Part shown: positions 1 to 8,906 of the stretch, piece after piece | Layout: every line of letters starts with the position of its first letter | How positions within the stretch are numbered: the first letter of the stretch is position 1 | Source of the DNA: Candidatus Rubrimentiphilum sp. | GTDB taxonomy: Bacteria > Vulcanimicrobiota > Vulcanimicrobiia > Vulcanimicrobiales > Vulcanimicrobiaceae | DNA: 64,000 nucleotides | Direction: 5' to 3' | Assembly (NCBI GenBank): GCA_035710515.1 | Contig: DASTDE010000004.1 | Coordinates: 467,434 to 531,433, forward strand | Made by a program: the position numbers and the translations under genes | The notes under the pieces: model-generated | What the model was told of the DNA's origin: nothing | Databases searched by the model: none | What the model saw: only the letters and a program-made list of their open reading frames with translations

Positions 1-1
1 G

Positions 2-88
2 GAATGGATAACCTTCGTCAGCATCGCCCTTTCGATCACCGCACTTTTCGTTTACGGCATCACCTACGGTATGAGGCTCAGCCGCTAG
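2..88 (+). CDS. C-terminal fragment of a possible small membrane protein
   Basis: The window opens inside a reading frame that stays open from base 2 to a TAG at 86-88. The 28 visible residues include a hydrophobic run (TFVSIALSITALFVYGIT) followed by a short basic tail (MRLSR), as expected for the last membrane helix of a small inner-membrane protein. The start lies outside the window, so no family can be named. The convergent gene ends 5 bases further on. Confidence is low because the fragment is so short. Confidence 0.35.
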   Translation, partial: EWITFVSIALSITALFVYGITYGMRLSR

Positions 89-92
89 TAGG

Positions 93-434
93 TCAGTTCT
101 TGGCTACCTTTACTTGTTGGCAGGTCCACTTTATTCCGACTGCATCCGGAAGATTGAGGAATCCGTAGTCCCGGGGTCCCCCGGTTGCAAATTTGAAGCC
201 GGGCGGACACATGTACGGAGGATCCCAAAGGCACTCGTATCTCGCAACCGCCGTAGCATCGCTGACGTCAACATACTGCGGGCGTGGTGCAACGGGTGCC
301 GGACAATCCGCTTTTACTTGCCCGCGCCCTAATGCGAACGTGTCGGCAAATGCCTTCGGAGATTCCAGCAAATGCGCTGTCCCCATACCCATTACGAAGA
401 CCGCGACCATAATGAGAACTCGTCGTATTGTCAT
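93..434 (-). CDS. Hypothetical small secreted protein, Cys-rich
   Basis: A 113-residue protein of unknown function. Residues 1-30 form a clear signal peptide (TIRR basic start, hydrophobic VLIMVAVFVMGMG core, cleavage near KAFA-D). The mature part has four cysteines (C44, C68, C76, C105), which could make two disulfides outside the cytoplasm, and many Pro and Gly residues. It is last in a minus-strand row after the MetX-like hydrolase, separated by 67 bp. I recognise no family. The start is supported by the signal peptide beginning directly at the ATG. Confidence 0.6.
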   Translation of the reverse strand: MTIRRVLIMVAVFVMGMGTAHLLESPKAFADTFALGRGQVKADCPAPVAPRPQYVDVSDATAVARYECLWDPPYMCPPGFKFATGGPRDYGFLNLPDAVGIKWTCQQVKVAKN

Positions 435-501
435 TGCGAGCGCTTTGAAATGTCATGGGCTAAGCCCTACAACGCGGAATAGGTCCTACGGCCTATCTTG
501 G

Positions 502-1587
502 TTAGTGCGCGCTCTCCGACAGGAGCTGCTTCAGATATTTGCCCCAGACAAGCGGCAGCGTGTGCGTCCCGTGCCCGCGTGTTTGCATCGAAATCGGCAC
601 GAGAACAAAGTGCGCATGTTTGACTCTTCCGATGAGCCCCTCGACGATATGCAGTTCCGGCGGATTGATTTGATCGTCCGCCGAGTTAACTGCCATGACG
701 GGCGCTTGAATCGAGCCGAGCAGCGGCTGCGGGTTGTAATCGCGCGAAGCTGCCAGTGCATACAACTCGTCATTCGCATCTAGAGCTGCGGGAATCTGCG
801 CAAGCCGCGAGTTGAAATATGCATCGGCGGTATCGCGAGAGGGCATGATCGATTGATCGTAGAGCGGCGCGCTGCCGACGAACCACGAAATATCGTTTGC
901 GGCTTTTAAGCCGAATGGCTCCTTGGTGTAATCGCCGTTGTCGTAATCTGGCGACGAAGTGATGAGGTTCATCGACATGTCCCGCCAAATGCGGTTGCGC
1001 CCGGAGATTTGAATCGGCAGGCACGCCAAGGGCATCAGAGCATCCATGGCCGCCGGATACAGCTCGCCCCACATCCAGCTGTGCATGCACCCCATCGACG
1101 TTCCCATCACGAGGCGCAAGTGGTTGACGTGGAGACCGTCCGTTACGAGCGCGTGTTCGGCAGTCACCATGTCGGTGTAATCGTATTTCGGAAATTTCGC
1201 GTGCAGTCCATCACTGGGCTTGCTCGACTTTCCGTGTCCGATGTCGTCGGGAAGAATGATGAAGTACTTGCTCGCGTCCAGCAGACCACCCGGCGAAAAA
1301 AGTACGCCCGCAAACCGTTCCGGCGGTGTGAGGAACTGCCGGCCCGAACCGCCTGTGCCGTGCATGATGAGCACCGCATTTGTCCGTCCGTTTGCATCCG
1401 TCCGCAGCGTGCCGATCGTGTAGTAATGAATGCTTAGCGCCGGCAGCGTCTCGCCGTCGTCGAACTTGAAGTTCGGAATCGTGTACGTGCCCTCAACCGG
1501 ATCGGGGAACGTTGCCGCAGAGACTGCGCTCGGAACAAGTCCGGATAGCATGGCAATAAATGTAAGACCGGCGAGAGCTTTGTTCAC
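502..1587 (-). CDS. Secreted alpha/beta hydrolase of the homoserine acetyltransferase (MetX)-like family
   Basis: A 361-residue protein with a signal peptide (about residues 1-24, cleavage near AVSAA). The fold is that of MetX-like alpha/beta hydrolases: an oxyanion-loop motif LIMHGTGGSG near residue 73, the nucleophile elbow GTSMGC with Ser164, a probable acid at Asp305 in NSADDQINP, and a catalytic His in RGHGTHTLP (338-345). MetX enzymes are cytoplasmic and make O-acetyl-homoserine. The signal peptide here argues against a methionine-pathway role and for an exported esterase or acyltransferase of unknown substrate. It follows a small membrane-protein gene and an aminotransferase on the same strand with gaps of 9 and 2 bases, so the three are probably cotranscribed. 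Confidence 0.8.
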   Translation of the reverse strand: MNKALAGLTFIAMLSGLVPSAVSAATFPDPVEGTYTIPNFKFDDGETLPALSIHYYTIGTLRTDANGRTNAVLIMHGTGGSGRQFLTPPERFAGVLFSPGGLLDASKYFIILPDDIGHGKSSKPSDGLHAKFPKYDYTDMVTAEHALVTDGLHVNHLRLVMGTSMGCMHSWMWGELYPAAMDALMPLACLPIQISGRNRIWRDMSMNLITSSPDYDNGDYTKEPFGLKAANDISWFVGSAPLYDQSIMPSRDTADAYFNSRLAQIPAALDANDELYALAASRDYNPQPLLGSIQAPVMAVNSADDQINPPELHIVEGLIGRVKHAHFVLVPISMQTRGHGTHTLPLVWGKYLKQLLSESAH

Positions 1588-1596
1588 GTTAATCCC

Positions 1597-1869
1597 CTAT
1601 TTGTCGCGAACTTGGACGTTTGGCGGAATGTAGGTTGCGCGATCGATCTGCGAAAAATTCATTTGCCACTGTGCGCTGGCGTCGTAGCGCGCTTTCCGGT
1701 GCATGCTGTAGGCACCCAGGAAAGCCAAGAGTATTGCAAGGCCGAGCCAGAACCACAACGGCGACATCGGGATCGCTGCGTGAGTGATATAGCCAGTGGG
1801 AATTGCCAAGATCAGGCAGCCGACGAGGGCCTTCCAGTATTTTGGTTCGGGCGGATCCGGGCGAATCAC
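1597..1869 (-). CDS. Hypothetical two-helix membrane protein
   Basis: A 90-residue protein starting at a GTG two bases after the aminotransferase stop, so probably translated from the same message. It has two predicted membrane helices (about residues 14-32, KALVGCLILAIPTGYI; and 36-54, PLWFWLGLAILLAFLG) and a polar C-terminal tail. No family is recognised. Its place between an aminotransferase and an exported MetX-like hydrolase does not identify its role. Confidence 0.6.
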   Translation of the reverse strand: MIRPDPPEPKYWKALVGCLILAIPTGYITHAAIPMSPLWFWLGLAILLAFLGAYSMHRKARYDASAQWQMNFSQIDRATYIPPNVQVRDK

Positions 1870-1871
1870 GA

Positions 1872-3062
1872 CTAGCCCTTAAATTGTGGAATTGCCTTGG
1901 CCATCTGCTCGAGCGCGTAGTGAATGTCGTCTAACGAAGCCGCGTACGAGAAGCGCAGATACCCTTTGCCCGCGGCGCCGAAGCCCGAGCCTCCCAAACA
2001 TGCAACGCCCGCTTCTTGCAACAAGTATGCCGCCAGCGCCCTGTCGTCCGACGTGATCTTCGTGACGTTGGGGAACGCATAAAACGCGCCTTCGGGCATG
2101 GTGCACGACACGTTGTCGATTTGGTTCAAGCCTTTGACGATCGCGTCACGGCGTTCGCGGAACATGCCGTTCATGCGCTGCACGGGTTCATCCGGGCCGG
2201 TCAGCGCGGCGATGCCGGCTTGCTGCACGAAGCTGGCCACGCACGAAAATGTATTGTTGTTGAAGAGCGTGACGATTTTGGCGATTTCGGGATCCATGAT
2301 CGCGTAGCCGAGTCGCCAGCCGGTCATCGCGTAGGCTTTTGAAAAGCCGTCGACTACGATGGTGCGCTCGCGCATCCCCGGCACGGTGACGATCGAATGA
2401 AATTCGCGATCGTAGAAGTTGCGGCTATAGATTTCGTCCGCGATCACCAGAAAGTCGTGGCGCTTGGCCATGTCGGCGATGCGCTCGAGGTCGCCTTTCG
2501 TCAGGACGCCGCCGGTCGGGTTGTGCGGCGAGTTGATCATGATCGCTTTGGTGTTGTCCGAGACGCGGCGCTCGAGTTCGTCGAGATCCATCCGCCAATT
2601 CTTTTCCTCGAGCAACGGGATGGCGACGGCTTTGGCGCCGAGATAGTTCGCGCACGACCGGTAAGCGGGATAGGCCGGCTCAAAATAGACGAACTCGTCG
2701 CCGGGACTCAAGAGAGCGCTTAAAATATTCCAGATAATCGGCTTGGCGCCCGGCGAAAGCACGACGTTTTCCACCGTGAACGGCTCGACGTGGCGAAACT
2801 TGGCCGCGTATTGCGCGATGACTTCGCGCAGTTCGACGATGCCGGCCGAAGGCGTGTAATGGCTGTGATTTTCGAGAATCGCTTTGATGCCCGCTTCTTT
2901 AATGTGCTTCGGCGTCTCGAAATCCGGCTCGCCGATCTCCATGTGAACCACACGCTTGCCTTGCGCTTCCAAGGCTCGGGCGCGCGCGAGTACTTCGAAG
3001 GCGTTTTCCGATCCCAGGCGCGAGACCGCGGCGGCAAATCGATCCGTCTTTGTGGCGAGCAT
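1872..3062 (-). CDS. PLP-dependent class I/II aminotransferase
   Basis: A 396-residue fold-type I aminotransferase, the usual length for the aspartate/aromatic aminotransferase-like (AAT_I) group. Visible landmarks are MEIGEPDFETP (41-51), the substrate-binding NSPHNPTGG (177-185), ADEIY (208-212, Asp to the pyridine nitrogen), the Schiff-base lysine K242 in GFSKAYAMTGWRLGY and a carboxylate-binding Arg near the C-terminus (GYLRFSYA). It moves amino groups between an amino acid and 2-oxoglutarate or a similar keto acid in the cytoplasm. Substrate cannot be read from sequence; aspartate or branched-chain/aromatic substrates are all possible. It is first in a minus-strand group and diverges from the large repeat protein at 3144. 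Confidence 0.9.
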   Translation of the reverse strand: MLATKTDRFAAAVSRLGSENAFEVLARARALEAQGKRVVHMEIGEPDFETPKHIKEAGIKAILENHSHYTPSAGIVELREVIAQYAAKFRHVEPFTVENVVLSPGAKPIIWNILSALLSPGDEFVYFEPAYPAYRSCANYLGAKAVAIPLLEEKNWRMDLDELERRVSDNTKAIMINSPHNPTGGVLTKGDLERIADMAKRHDFLVIADEIYSRNFYDREFHSIVTVPGMRERTIVVDGFSKAYAMTGWRLGYAIMDPEIAKIVTLFNNNTFSCVASFVQQAGIAALTGPDEPVQRMNGMFRERRDAIVKGLNQIDNVSCTMPEGAFYAFPNVTKITSDDRALAAYLLQEAGVACLGGSGFGAAGKGYLRFSYAASLDDIHYALEQMAKAIPQFKG

Positions 3063-3143
3063 CTTTTAGTGCAAACCTTTCGCTAAGAGGTCAGAAATGC
3101 GCCAAGGGGCCGTTGTGCCCGCGGCGAAGGCTCGCGGACGGTC

Positions 3144-6100
3144 ATGCGCACCCTGACGGACGTGTTTGCGCCGGGTACTCCGACGCTTCCCGAGGGTCTA
3201 CGAACCCTCGTCGTTTCGCCTGAGCGCGAGTTGGAACCTGGAATGACCGTTCGCGCGACATTTACATTTCGCAATCAAGGCGGCGCGCCGGCAACCGGCG
3301 TGCGCGTGCGGTTTAATCTTCCCGAAGGTTTGGTCTATCTTGTCGGCAGCGGAAAGCTGGACGAGGAAGATCTCGACGACGAACAAGGCAGCTCGCCGCT
3401 GCTGGCTCGCGCGGGCGCGCAGATCGGCGACGTCGCGCCGGGTGAAGAGCGCCGTCTGGACATTTCGTACAGCGTAGCGGGCGCGATCGAGAACGGATCG
3501 ACTGTTGAGCTGCAGGCAGCGGTTGCAGCGTTCGAATTGCCGCCGGTCGGATCGAACGTCGTGCGCTTGGTCGCTCACAGCCGGCCGGCGCTCGAGAACG
3601 CGCTTACCAATATCGCCATCGAGACGCGCCACGGCGGGGCGGCCGGTGCATCACCGGGCGGCGAGGGAAATATCACGGTTCGCGTGCACAACGCCGGCGA
3701 ATCAAGCGCGCACGACGTCGTCGTAGTTGCGCCCATCCCCGAACATACGAGCTACGTTCCGAACTCGGCCCGCGTCAACGGCCGCGAATTCGAACGCGAA
3801 CTGTTAGCCTCGTTCGATCGCGTGCACGCCCCGATCGTCGCGGCGTCGCTCCCGGCCAGCGCCACGGTGACTCTGCAGTATCGCGTGCGTATCGACGATC
3901 CACTGCCCGACGGTACGACGATCCTCGCACGCGCGCAGATCGCTTCGCAAGAGACGGCCGCATTTGCGATCGAGCCGGCCGGGCTAACGGTTCGCGCACA
4001 AGCCGACTTTGAAGACGATCGTACGAGCGTTACGGTCGAACCCGAATACGACGTCACGCCCGGTTCGCACATTCGCGTGCGCGCGGTTGCGTTTAACGCC
4101 GGAACGACCGCAGCAGAGGCCGTCAGACTTACGCTCGATCTGCCCGATCTCGTGCTCCCGGTGCGCGGCAGTTTCCGGATCGACGGTCAGCCGTTGCGCG
4201 AACGAAAGAAAGAAAGCACCACGTACGATCTGGGATCGATCGGTGCGCGTGAGTCCGTCGAGTTCATCGCCGAAGCGGCCGTGCTGTCGCCCATCGCCGA
4301 CGGCAAATCAATTCCGATTCGCGCCAAGCTGCAGTGGGATTCGGCCGGCGAGCGTGACTTCGAATGCGCCGCGGTCGTGCGATCGCAGCCGCGCTTTTCG
4401 TCGCGGCACAATCGCATCGCGCGCGTGGGCGGCACAGTCGTCCAACCATCCGACGAGTGTGAAGCCGCAATTACCGTTACGAACGACGGCAGCGCTGCGG
4501 CCACCGATGCACGGTTGCACTTGGTGCTCGATCCTGCGCTCGACGAAGTGCGCGTCTTCGATAAGAATACGCGGCTGCAGATGGATCGCGACGAAGTGGA
4601 CTTGGGCAAGATCGATCCGTATGCGTCGCGCAGAATCACCGTGCGGGCGCGCGTTCGCACACCGTACGCGAACCGCAGCGAAATTCGTTTGGGCGCCTCG
4701 CTGCACGCGCGCGAAGTTGGTGAAGTTATTTTGGGCGAGGCCAACTGGCGCGTCGAATCGCATCCGTCGTTTTCGCCCGAAACCTCGCAACTGCAGCTGC
4801 TCCAAGACGACGTCTTCCGCCCCAACCAACTAGTGGAAGTCCAAGTGAGCTTGCGCAACGAGGGCACGGATATCGCCAACAACGTGCGCCTGCGGCTCTA
4901 CGTGTCGCCCGAAGCGCGGCTCGAAAGTGTTGAAGGCGCGACGCGCGAGCGTTCGGCGTTGCTCTTCGGTGAAGTCCGGCCGGGCGGCACGGTCGAGGCT
5001 AAACTCGGCATTCGCCTTCTTCGCAGCCTCGCCAAGGCATATCCGGTGACGATCGAGTCCGTGCTGACGGCGGACGCGATGCTGCCGGTCCAGCTCGCCG
5101 GCATTACCATCGTAACCACCGCCGAGCCGAACTTCTCCGTCGGTACGCTGCATAGCGAACCAGCCGATGTCGCCGACGCCGGCGACGAAGTCGAGTACGT
5201 CCTGCACGTGCGCAACAGCGGCGATGGGCCGGCGCGGCGTGTGCGCATCTCGATCGAGTCGCTCAACGAATTGATCTACGTTCCCAACAGCACGCGTGTA
5301 AACGAGTTGCCCGTGCGCGACGTCGGCGCGCAGTCGCCGCTGACCAGCGAGCTGGGTATCATGTTAAGCGACGTCGATCCGGGCGTCGAAGCGACGATTG
5401 CTTGGCGCGAAGTCGTGCATAACGGTTTGCAGACGGGCGAAACGATCGTGCGCGTGGCGCACGTCGCTTACGACGGTGATCGCCTCGACGATATCGCTGC
5501 CGACGAACTCAAAGTTCGCTGCTCTCCGGTTTTCGCGAATGCAATTGCGGGGCTGCCGTTCGGATTGGACGGCATGCTCGGTCCGGCGTTCGGCGGCGGA
5601 CAACGGGCATTGCCGGATGTGGACGACCGTTTCGTTCAGCTGCCGCCGGCGATGCCGGTCGGCCGCGGCGAAGGCGCCGCGATTTCGGTGCTCTCGCTCT
5701 CGACCGGTAATGGACAGTCGCACGGCGACGAAGCGTCCATGATCGTTGAAACCGTCGTCGCGTTCGATCGCGATCGGCTTAGCCGGACGCTCAAGTTCTT
5801 GACCGAGGCGCGCTTCGGAGGATTGGCCAGTCATCTCTTTGCGCTGCGCGCATTTTTCCCGGATGAAGCCGGCATCTCCGCGGCCGAACCGCTGAAAGAA
5901 GTCCGCGACATTCTGCGGGAAATGCTCGACCGTCTCTTCATTAAGCTGCGGTTGCCGCACTACGTGATCGCGCCGCGCGATTTGGAGAACGCCGCCACGC
6001 GCGCGAGCGTCGTCACGCTGCTCTCGAGCGTGCAGCCGGGACAAGTCACGCTGACGAACGGCGCCGCCGTGCTACGCGGGGCGAGCGACGCGGGCGAGCT

Positions 6101-6347
6101 GCGCGCTCTGGCCGATCGGTTAGAAGACGCACCGCTCGCGACCGCACTTCCGTGGGGAGCGCTGGCGCGGTTACTTCCGAGTGAGTCCGACGCCGAGGCC
6201 AACTATCGCCGGATGCTCGTCACTTCGCTTGACGATCTCGCGGGCGTGGACGAAACTGCGTTTGTCGATGCGCTGCAACGCCGTCCGTACCCGGTGCTCG
6301 ACGCCGCGCTCGACGTCGTGCGCGCTCAACTCTCGACTCGCGCGTGA
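3144..6347 (+). CDS. Giant DUF11-like beta-repeat protein, no signal peptide
   Basis: A 1067-residue protein built from about six tandem 120-135-residue beta-sandwich repeats (roughly residues 20-150, 150-290, 290-420, 420-545, 545-670 and 670-800). Each has the DUF11 pattern: PG near the start, a strand, N-x-G (FRNQGGAPA, VHNAGESSA, AFNAGTTAA, VTNDGSAAA, LRNEGTDIA, VRNSGDGPA), then a G-x-(I/V)-x-(P/A)G turn. Repeats 2 and 6 carry the closely related YVPNSARVN and YVPNSTRVN. Residues 800-1067 look mainly helical and unrelated to the repeats. DUF11 proteins are normally exported adhesins or envelope proteins, but no signal peptide, membrane helix or sorting signal is visible here, so it may be cytoplasmic or leave by another route. 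The GTG start of the next gene overlaps its stop by 4 bases. Confidence 0.75.
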   Translation: MRTLTDVFAPGTPTLPEGLRTLVVSPERELEPGMTVRATFTFRNQGGAPATGVRVRFNLPEGLVYLVGSGKLDEEDLDDEQGSSPLLARAGAQIGDVAPGEERRLDISYSVAGAIENGSTVELQAAVAAFELPPVGSNVVRLVAHSRPALENALTNIAIETRHGGAAGASPGGEGNITVRVHNAGESSAHDVVVVAPIPEHTSYVPNSARVNGREFERELLASFDRVHAPIVAASLPASATVTLQYRVRIDDPLPDGTTILARAQIASQETAAFAIEPAGLTVRAQADFEDDRTSVTVEPEYDVTPGSHIRVRAVAFNAGTTAAEAVRLTLDLPDLVLPVRGSFRIDGQPLRERKKESTTYDLGSIGARESVEFIAEAAVLSPIADGKSIPIRAKLQWDSAGERDFECAAVVRSQPRFSSRHNRIARVGGTVVQPSDECEAAITVTNDGSAAATDARLHLVLDPALDEVRVFDKNTRLQMDRDEVDLGKIDPYASRRITVRARVRTPYANRSEIRLGASLHAREVGEVILGEANWRVESHPSFSPETSQLQLLQDDVFRPNQLVEVQVSLRNEGTDIANNVRLRLYVSPEARLESVEGATRERSALLFGEVRPGGTVEAKLGIRLLRSLAKAYPVTIESVLTADAMLPVQLAGITIVTTAEPNFSVGTLHSEPADVADAGDEVEYVLHVRNSGDGPARRVRISIESLNELIYVPNSTRVNELPVRDVGAQSPLTSELGIMLSDVDPGVEATIAWREVVHNGLQTGETIVRVAHVAYDGDRLDDIAADELKVRCSPVFANAIAGLPFGLDGMLGPAFGGGQRALPDVDDRFVQLPPAMPVGRGEGAAISVLSLSTGNGQSHGDEASMIVETVVAFDRDRLSRTLKFLTEARFGGLASHLFALRAFFPDEAGISAAEPLKEVRDILREMLDRLFIKLRLPHYVIAPRDLENAATRASVVTLLSSVQPGQVTLTNGAAVLRGASDAGELRALADRLEDAPLATALPWGALARLLPSESDAEANYRRMLVTSLDDLAGVDETAFVDALQRRPYPVLDAALDVVRAQLSTRA

Positions 6348-6748
6348 ACTCCGTCGTCATCGTTCTGCTGGCCGTGATTGCCGTCGCAGTATGCGTCGGA
6401 GCATACATGTGGTTTTCGCAGACGAAAGAACCGGTCGAAGAAGTGATTCCGCCGCCGATCGAACCCTGGCAGCCCGACGCCGGCTGGACGTCGGAAGCGG
6501 GCGAAGAGTTTGCAACGTTATCGGAATCCGCGCGTTGCGATCTGATCTTCGCCGTCGCCGATCTGCAGGACGAACGCGCCGATGGATTACTGCTACACGC
6601 GCTTGATGATCCGTCGGAACCCGTCGCATTAGCAGCTGCGCATGTGTTGGAACGCCGCGGCGCCGCGGATCGCGTCCGCGAGCACGTCAATCGCTATCCT
6701 GGGAAGCGTGCCCGCCGAATTGCCGAGACACTCGCACTGCTAGAATAG
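6344..6748 (+). CDS. Membrane-anchored HEAT-repeat-like protein coupled to the DUF11-repeat protein
   Basis: A 134-residue protein starting at a GTG that overlaps the upstream stop (GTGA), which implies translational coupling. Residues 3-24 form a single N-terminal membrane helix (VVIVLLAVIAVAVCVGAYMW), followed by a Pro/Glu-rich linker. The C-terminal 80 residues are helical, with one or two HEAT/armadillo-type units (DERADGLLLHALDDPSEPV, ALAAAHVLERRG). It probably places a small protein-binding module on the cytoplasmic or periplasmic face of the inner membrane; by context its partner could be the DUF11-repeat protein. Function unknown. Confidence 0.6.
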   Translation: MNSVVIVLLAVIAVAVCVGAYMWFSQTKEPVEEVIPPPIEPWQPDAGWTSEAGEEFATLSESARCDLIFAVADLQDERADGLLLHALDDPSEPVALAAAHVLERRGAADRVREHVNRYPGKRARRIAETLALLE

Positions 6749-6760
6749 GAAGTTTTTGGA

Positions 6761-7027
6761 TCAGCGCGCTCGCCGCGTAGTAACAATGACTGCAAGAAGG
6801 CAAGCGACTACCAAAAGCGTCGAAATTATGACGCTTGGAGACCGGTTGAAAACGTTTACGGGAAGTACTTCGTAGAGAAACGCCTTGTACAGGAAAGCTA
6901 AACCTAACGCAACATAGGTCGCAGGCCTCCAAGGCATGCGCGATCGGAGTGTTAGGAATAAGCCGCCAAAAAAGAATAGAAGGCCGAACGCAAGGAAGAA
7001 CGCGCCTAAGATCGCGTTGACGCCCAT
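6761..7027 (-). CDS. Hypothetical three-helix membrane protein
   Basis: An 88-residue, very hydrophobic protein with three probable membrane helices (about residues 3-27 rich in Phe/Leu/Gly, 36-52 and 63-84) and a basic C-terminus (TTRRAR). It lies 25 bases downstream of mrdA and is the last gene of the rpmA-to-mrdA row. No family is recognised. Location suggests cotranscription with the rod-shape genes but does not prove a role in cell shape. Confidence 0.55.
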   Translation of the reverse strand: MGVNAILGAFFLAFGLLFFFGGLFLTLRSRMPWRPATYVALGLAFLYKAFLYEVLPVNVFNRSPSVIISTLLVVACLLAVIVTTRRAR

Positions 7028-7052
7028 TCTTTATCAACTTCTCCAGTAGCGT

Positions 7053-8906
7053 TCAGGGTTTCGTGTGGAAGTATTGCACCATGATCGCGCGGGCGATTGG
7101 TGCGGCTACTTGCGCGCCGTATCCGCCGGAACGATCGACGAACACCGCCATGGCAATTTGCGCGTGCTTCGCCGGCGCGTATGCTACAAACCACGTCGTA
7201 TTGGGTCCCGCGCCGCCGGCCGTTTCGGCAGTGCCGGTTTTTCCGCCGAAGCGAAAACCCGGAATCGCTAACCCGTACGCGGTCCCGCCTGGGTCGGTGA
7301 CCTCGTCCATTCCTTGTCTGACCGCTTTGAGCGCCTCTTGCGTGACGCCGACCTGACGGATCACTTTCGGTCCGAAACGTTTGATGACGTTGCCGTGGGG
7401 ATCTTGGATCTCCGCGACGACGCGCGGCCGATACAGCGTTCCGCCGTTGACGACGGCCGATTCGACGTTGGCCATCTGCAGCGGCGTCGCTTGCATGGCG
7501 CCCTGCCCGATCGCCAAACTGCAAACGTCCGACGGTTCGAGCGGAAGGCCCGAGCTCTTCAGCATCGATGCGTTCGTCGGCCAGTTGCCTTCGAATTCTC
7601 CCGGCAGATCGATGCCGGCTTTCTGCGAGAGGCCAAACTCGAGCGCATACTTGCGCAGACGCTCGTTCCCCAACCGCCAGCCCATCTGGAAGAAATAGCC
7701 GTCGGACGAAGCCGCGAGCGCGCGCACAAAAGACGTCGAACCTAGACCGCCGGCGGCGAGATCGCGAAACATCGCGCCGTAGCAGTTCCAGCCGCCGCTG
7801 TCATAGACGATCTCGTTCACTTTTACTACGCCGGCGCTAATCGCTGCCGAACCCGTGACCATTTTGAACGTCGATCCCGTCGGCGTGCCCGCGCTGATCG
7901 CGCGATTGAAGAGCGCCGGCGGATCGGCGGTCAGGTAATGATAGGTTTTCTTGTAATCGTTTGAAGCGAAGGCGTTTGGATCGAAGCTCGGATAGCTGGC
8001 GATCGCGCGGATTGCGCCGGTCCACGGATCCTCCACCACCACCGCGCCGCCGACCCCGGTCCGGTTTCCGGCCCACGAATGAATTCCATTGGCCAGCGCT
8101 CGCTCGACGATGCGTTGCAGCCGCCAATCGATGTTGAGCACGAGCGTGTCGCCCGGCACCGGCTCTTTGGGCGGCAGCTTGATGCTGGGAACAACTTGAC
8201 TCTGCGCGTCAACGACGACGCGCCGCCCGCCCGGCTCACCGCGCAAATACCGGTCGTAGGTGTATTCAAGGCCGTCCTTGCCGATGACGTCGTTCGGCGA
8301 GTAACCGAGATGACGCAACTCTTTGTATTCGTCCGCCGAGATCTGTCCGACGTAGCCGACAAAGGCGGAGCCTTCCGGACCGTAGGGATAGTCGCGGACC
8401 GCCTGCACTTCAACGTCGATGCCGGGAAGATCCACGAGCAGTTCGGTGAGCTTTGCGACCTTCGCGACGGAAAGTTCGCTCGCGATAATAACCGGACCAT
8501 AGGGTTCGGCGGCGTCGAGTTCGTCCACGTTTGCATACCGCACACCATGATGATGAAGGAGACGATCCTGCAGTGTGGCGACGGGCAGGCCGATCGCTTG
8601 TGAAACGGTTTTCAGTTCGGCCGAAACGTCGCTGAGTTCCGACGGAATAACGGCAACGACGAACGATGGGCGGCTGCGGACGATCGCTTGACCGGTGCGA
8701 TCGAGAATCTTTCCGCGCGGCGCTGCTACAGGGATCAGCCGGATTTGGTTTTCCTGCGCTGCGGCGCGAAACGCGTCGCCCTGCACGAGCTGCACTTGGA
8801 TGAGGCGCGCCAATAACGCGAGCAATGCGAGGATCGCAACGCCGATGAAGATCACGATGCGCAGCGTGGAGCGTTCCCACACGCGTTTGCGAAGATACGG
8901 ATTCAT
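7053..8906 (-). CDS. mrdA: Penicillin-binding protein 2, elongation-specific transpeptidase
   Basis: A 617-residue class B PBP that cross-links peptidoglycan in the elongasome. There is an N-terminal membrane anchor (about residues 15-35), a PBP dimerisation/pedestal domain (APRGKILDRTGQ near 62-73), and a C-terminal transpeptidase domain with all three motifs: catalytic S345-x-x-K348 (GSTFKMV), S400-S-D402 and K556-T-G (GGKTGTAET). The SxD form of the second motif is typical of PBP2. It overlaps mreD by 4 bases, giving the classical mreC-mreD-mrdA order, so it acts with MreC/MreD and its SEDS partner RodA, which is not in this window. Confidence 0.93.
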   Translation of the reverse strand: MNPYLRKRVWERSTLRIVIFIGVAILALLALLARLIQVQLVQGDAFRAAAQENQIRLIPVAAPRGKILDRTGQAIVRSRPSFVVAVIPSELSDVSAELKTVSQAIGLPVATLQDRLLHHHGVRYANVDELDAAEPYGPVIIASELSVAKVAKLTELLVDLPGIDVEVQAVRDYPYGPEGSAFVGYVGQISADEYKELRHLGYSPNDVIGKDGLEYTYDRYLRGEPGGRRVVVDAQSQVVPSIKLPPKEPVPGDTLVLNIDWRLQRIVERALANGIHSWAGNRTGVGGAVVVEDPWTGAIRAIASYPSFDPNAFASNDYKKTYHYLTADPPALFNRAISAGTPTGSTFKMVTGSAAISAGVVKVNEIVYDSGGWNCYGAMFRDLAAGGLGSTSFVRALAASSDGYFFQMGWRLGNERLRKYALEFGLSQKAGIDLPGEFEGNWPTNASMLKSSGLPLEPSDVCSLAIGQGAMQATPLQMANVESAVVNGGTLYRPRVVAEIQDPHGNVIKRFGPKVIRQVGVTQEALKAVRQGMDEVTDPGGTAYGLAIPGFRFGGKTGTAETAGGAGPNTTWFVAYAPAKHAQIAMAVFVDRSGGYGAQVAAPIARAIMVQYFHTKP

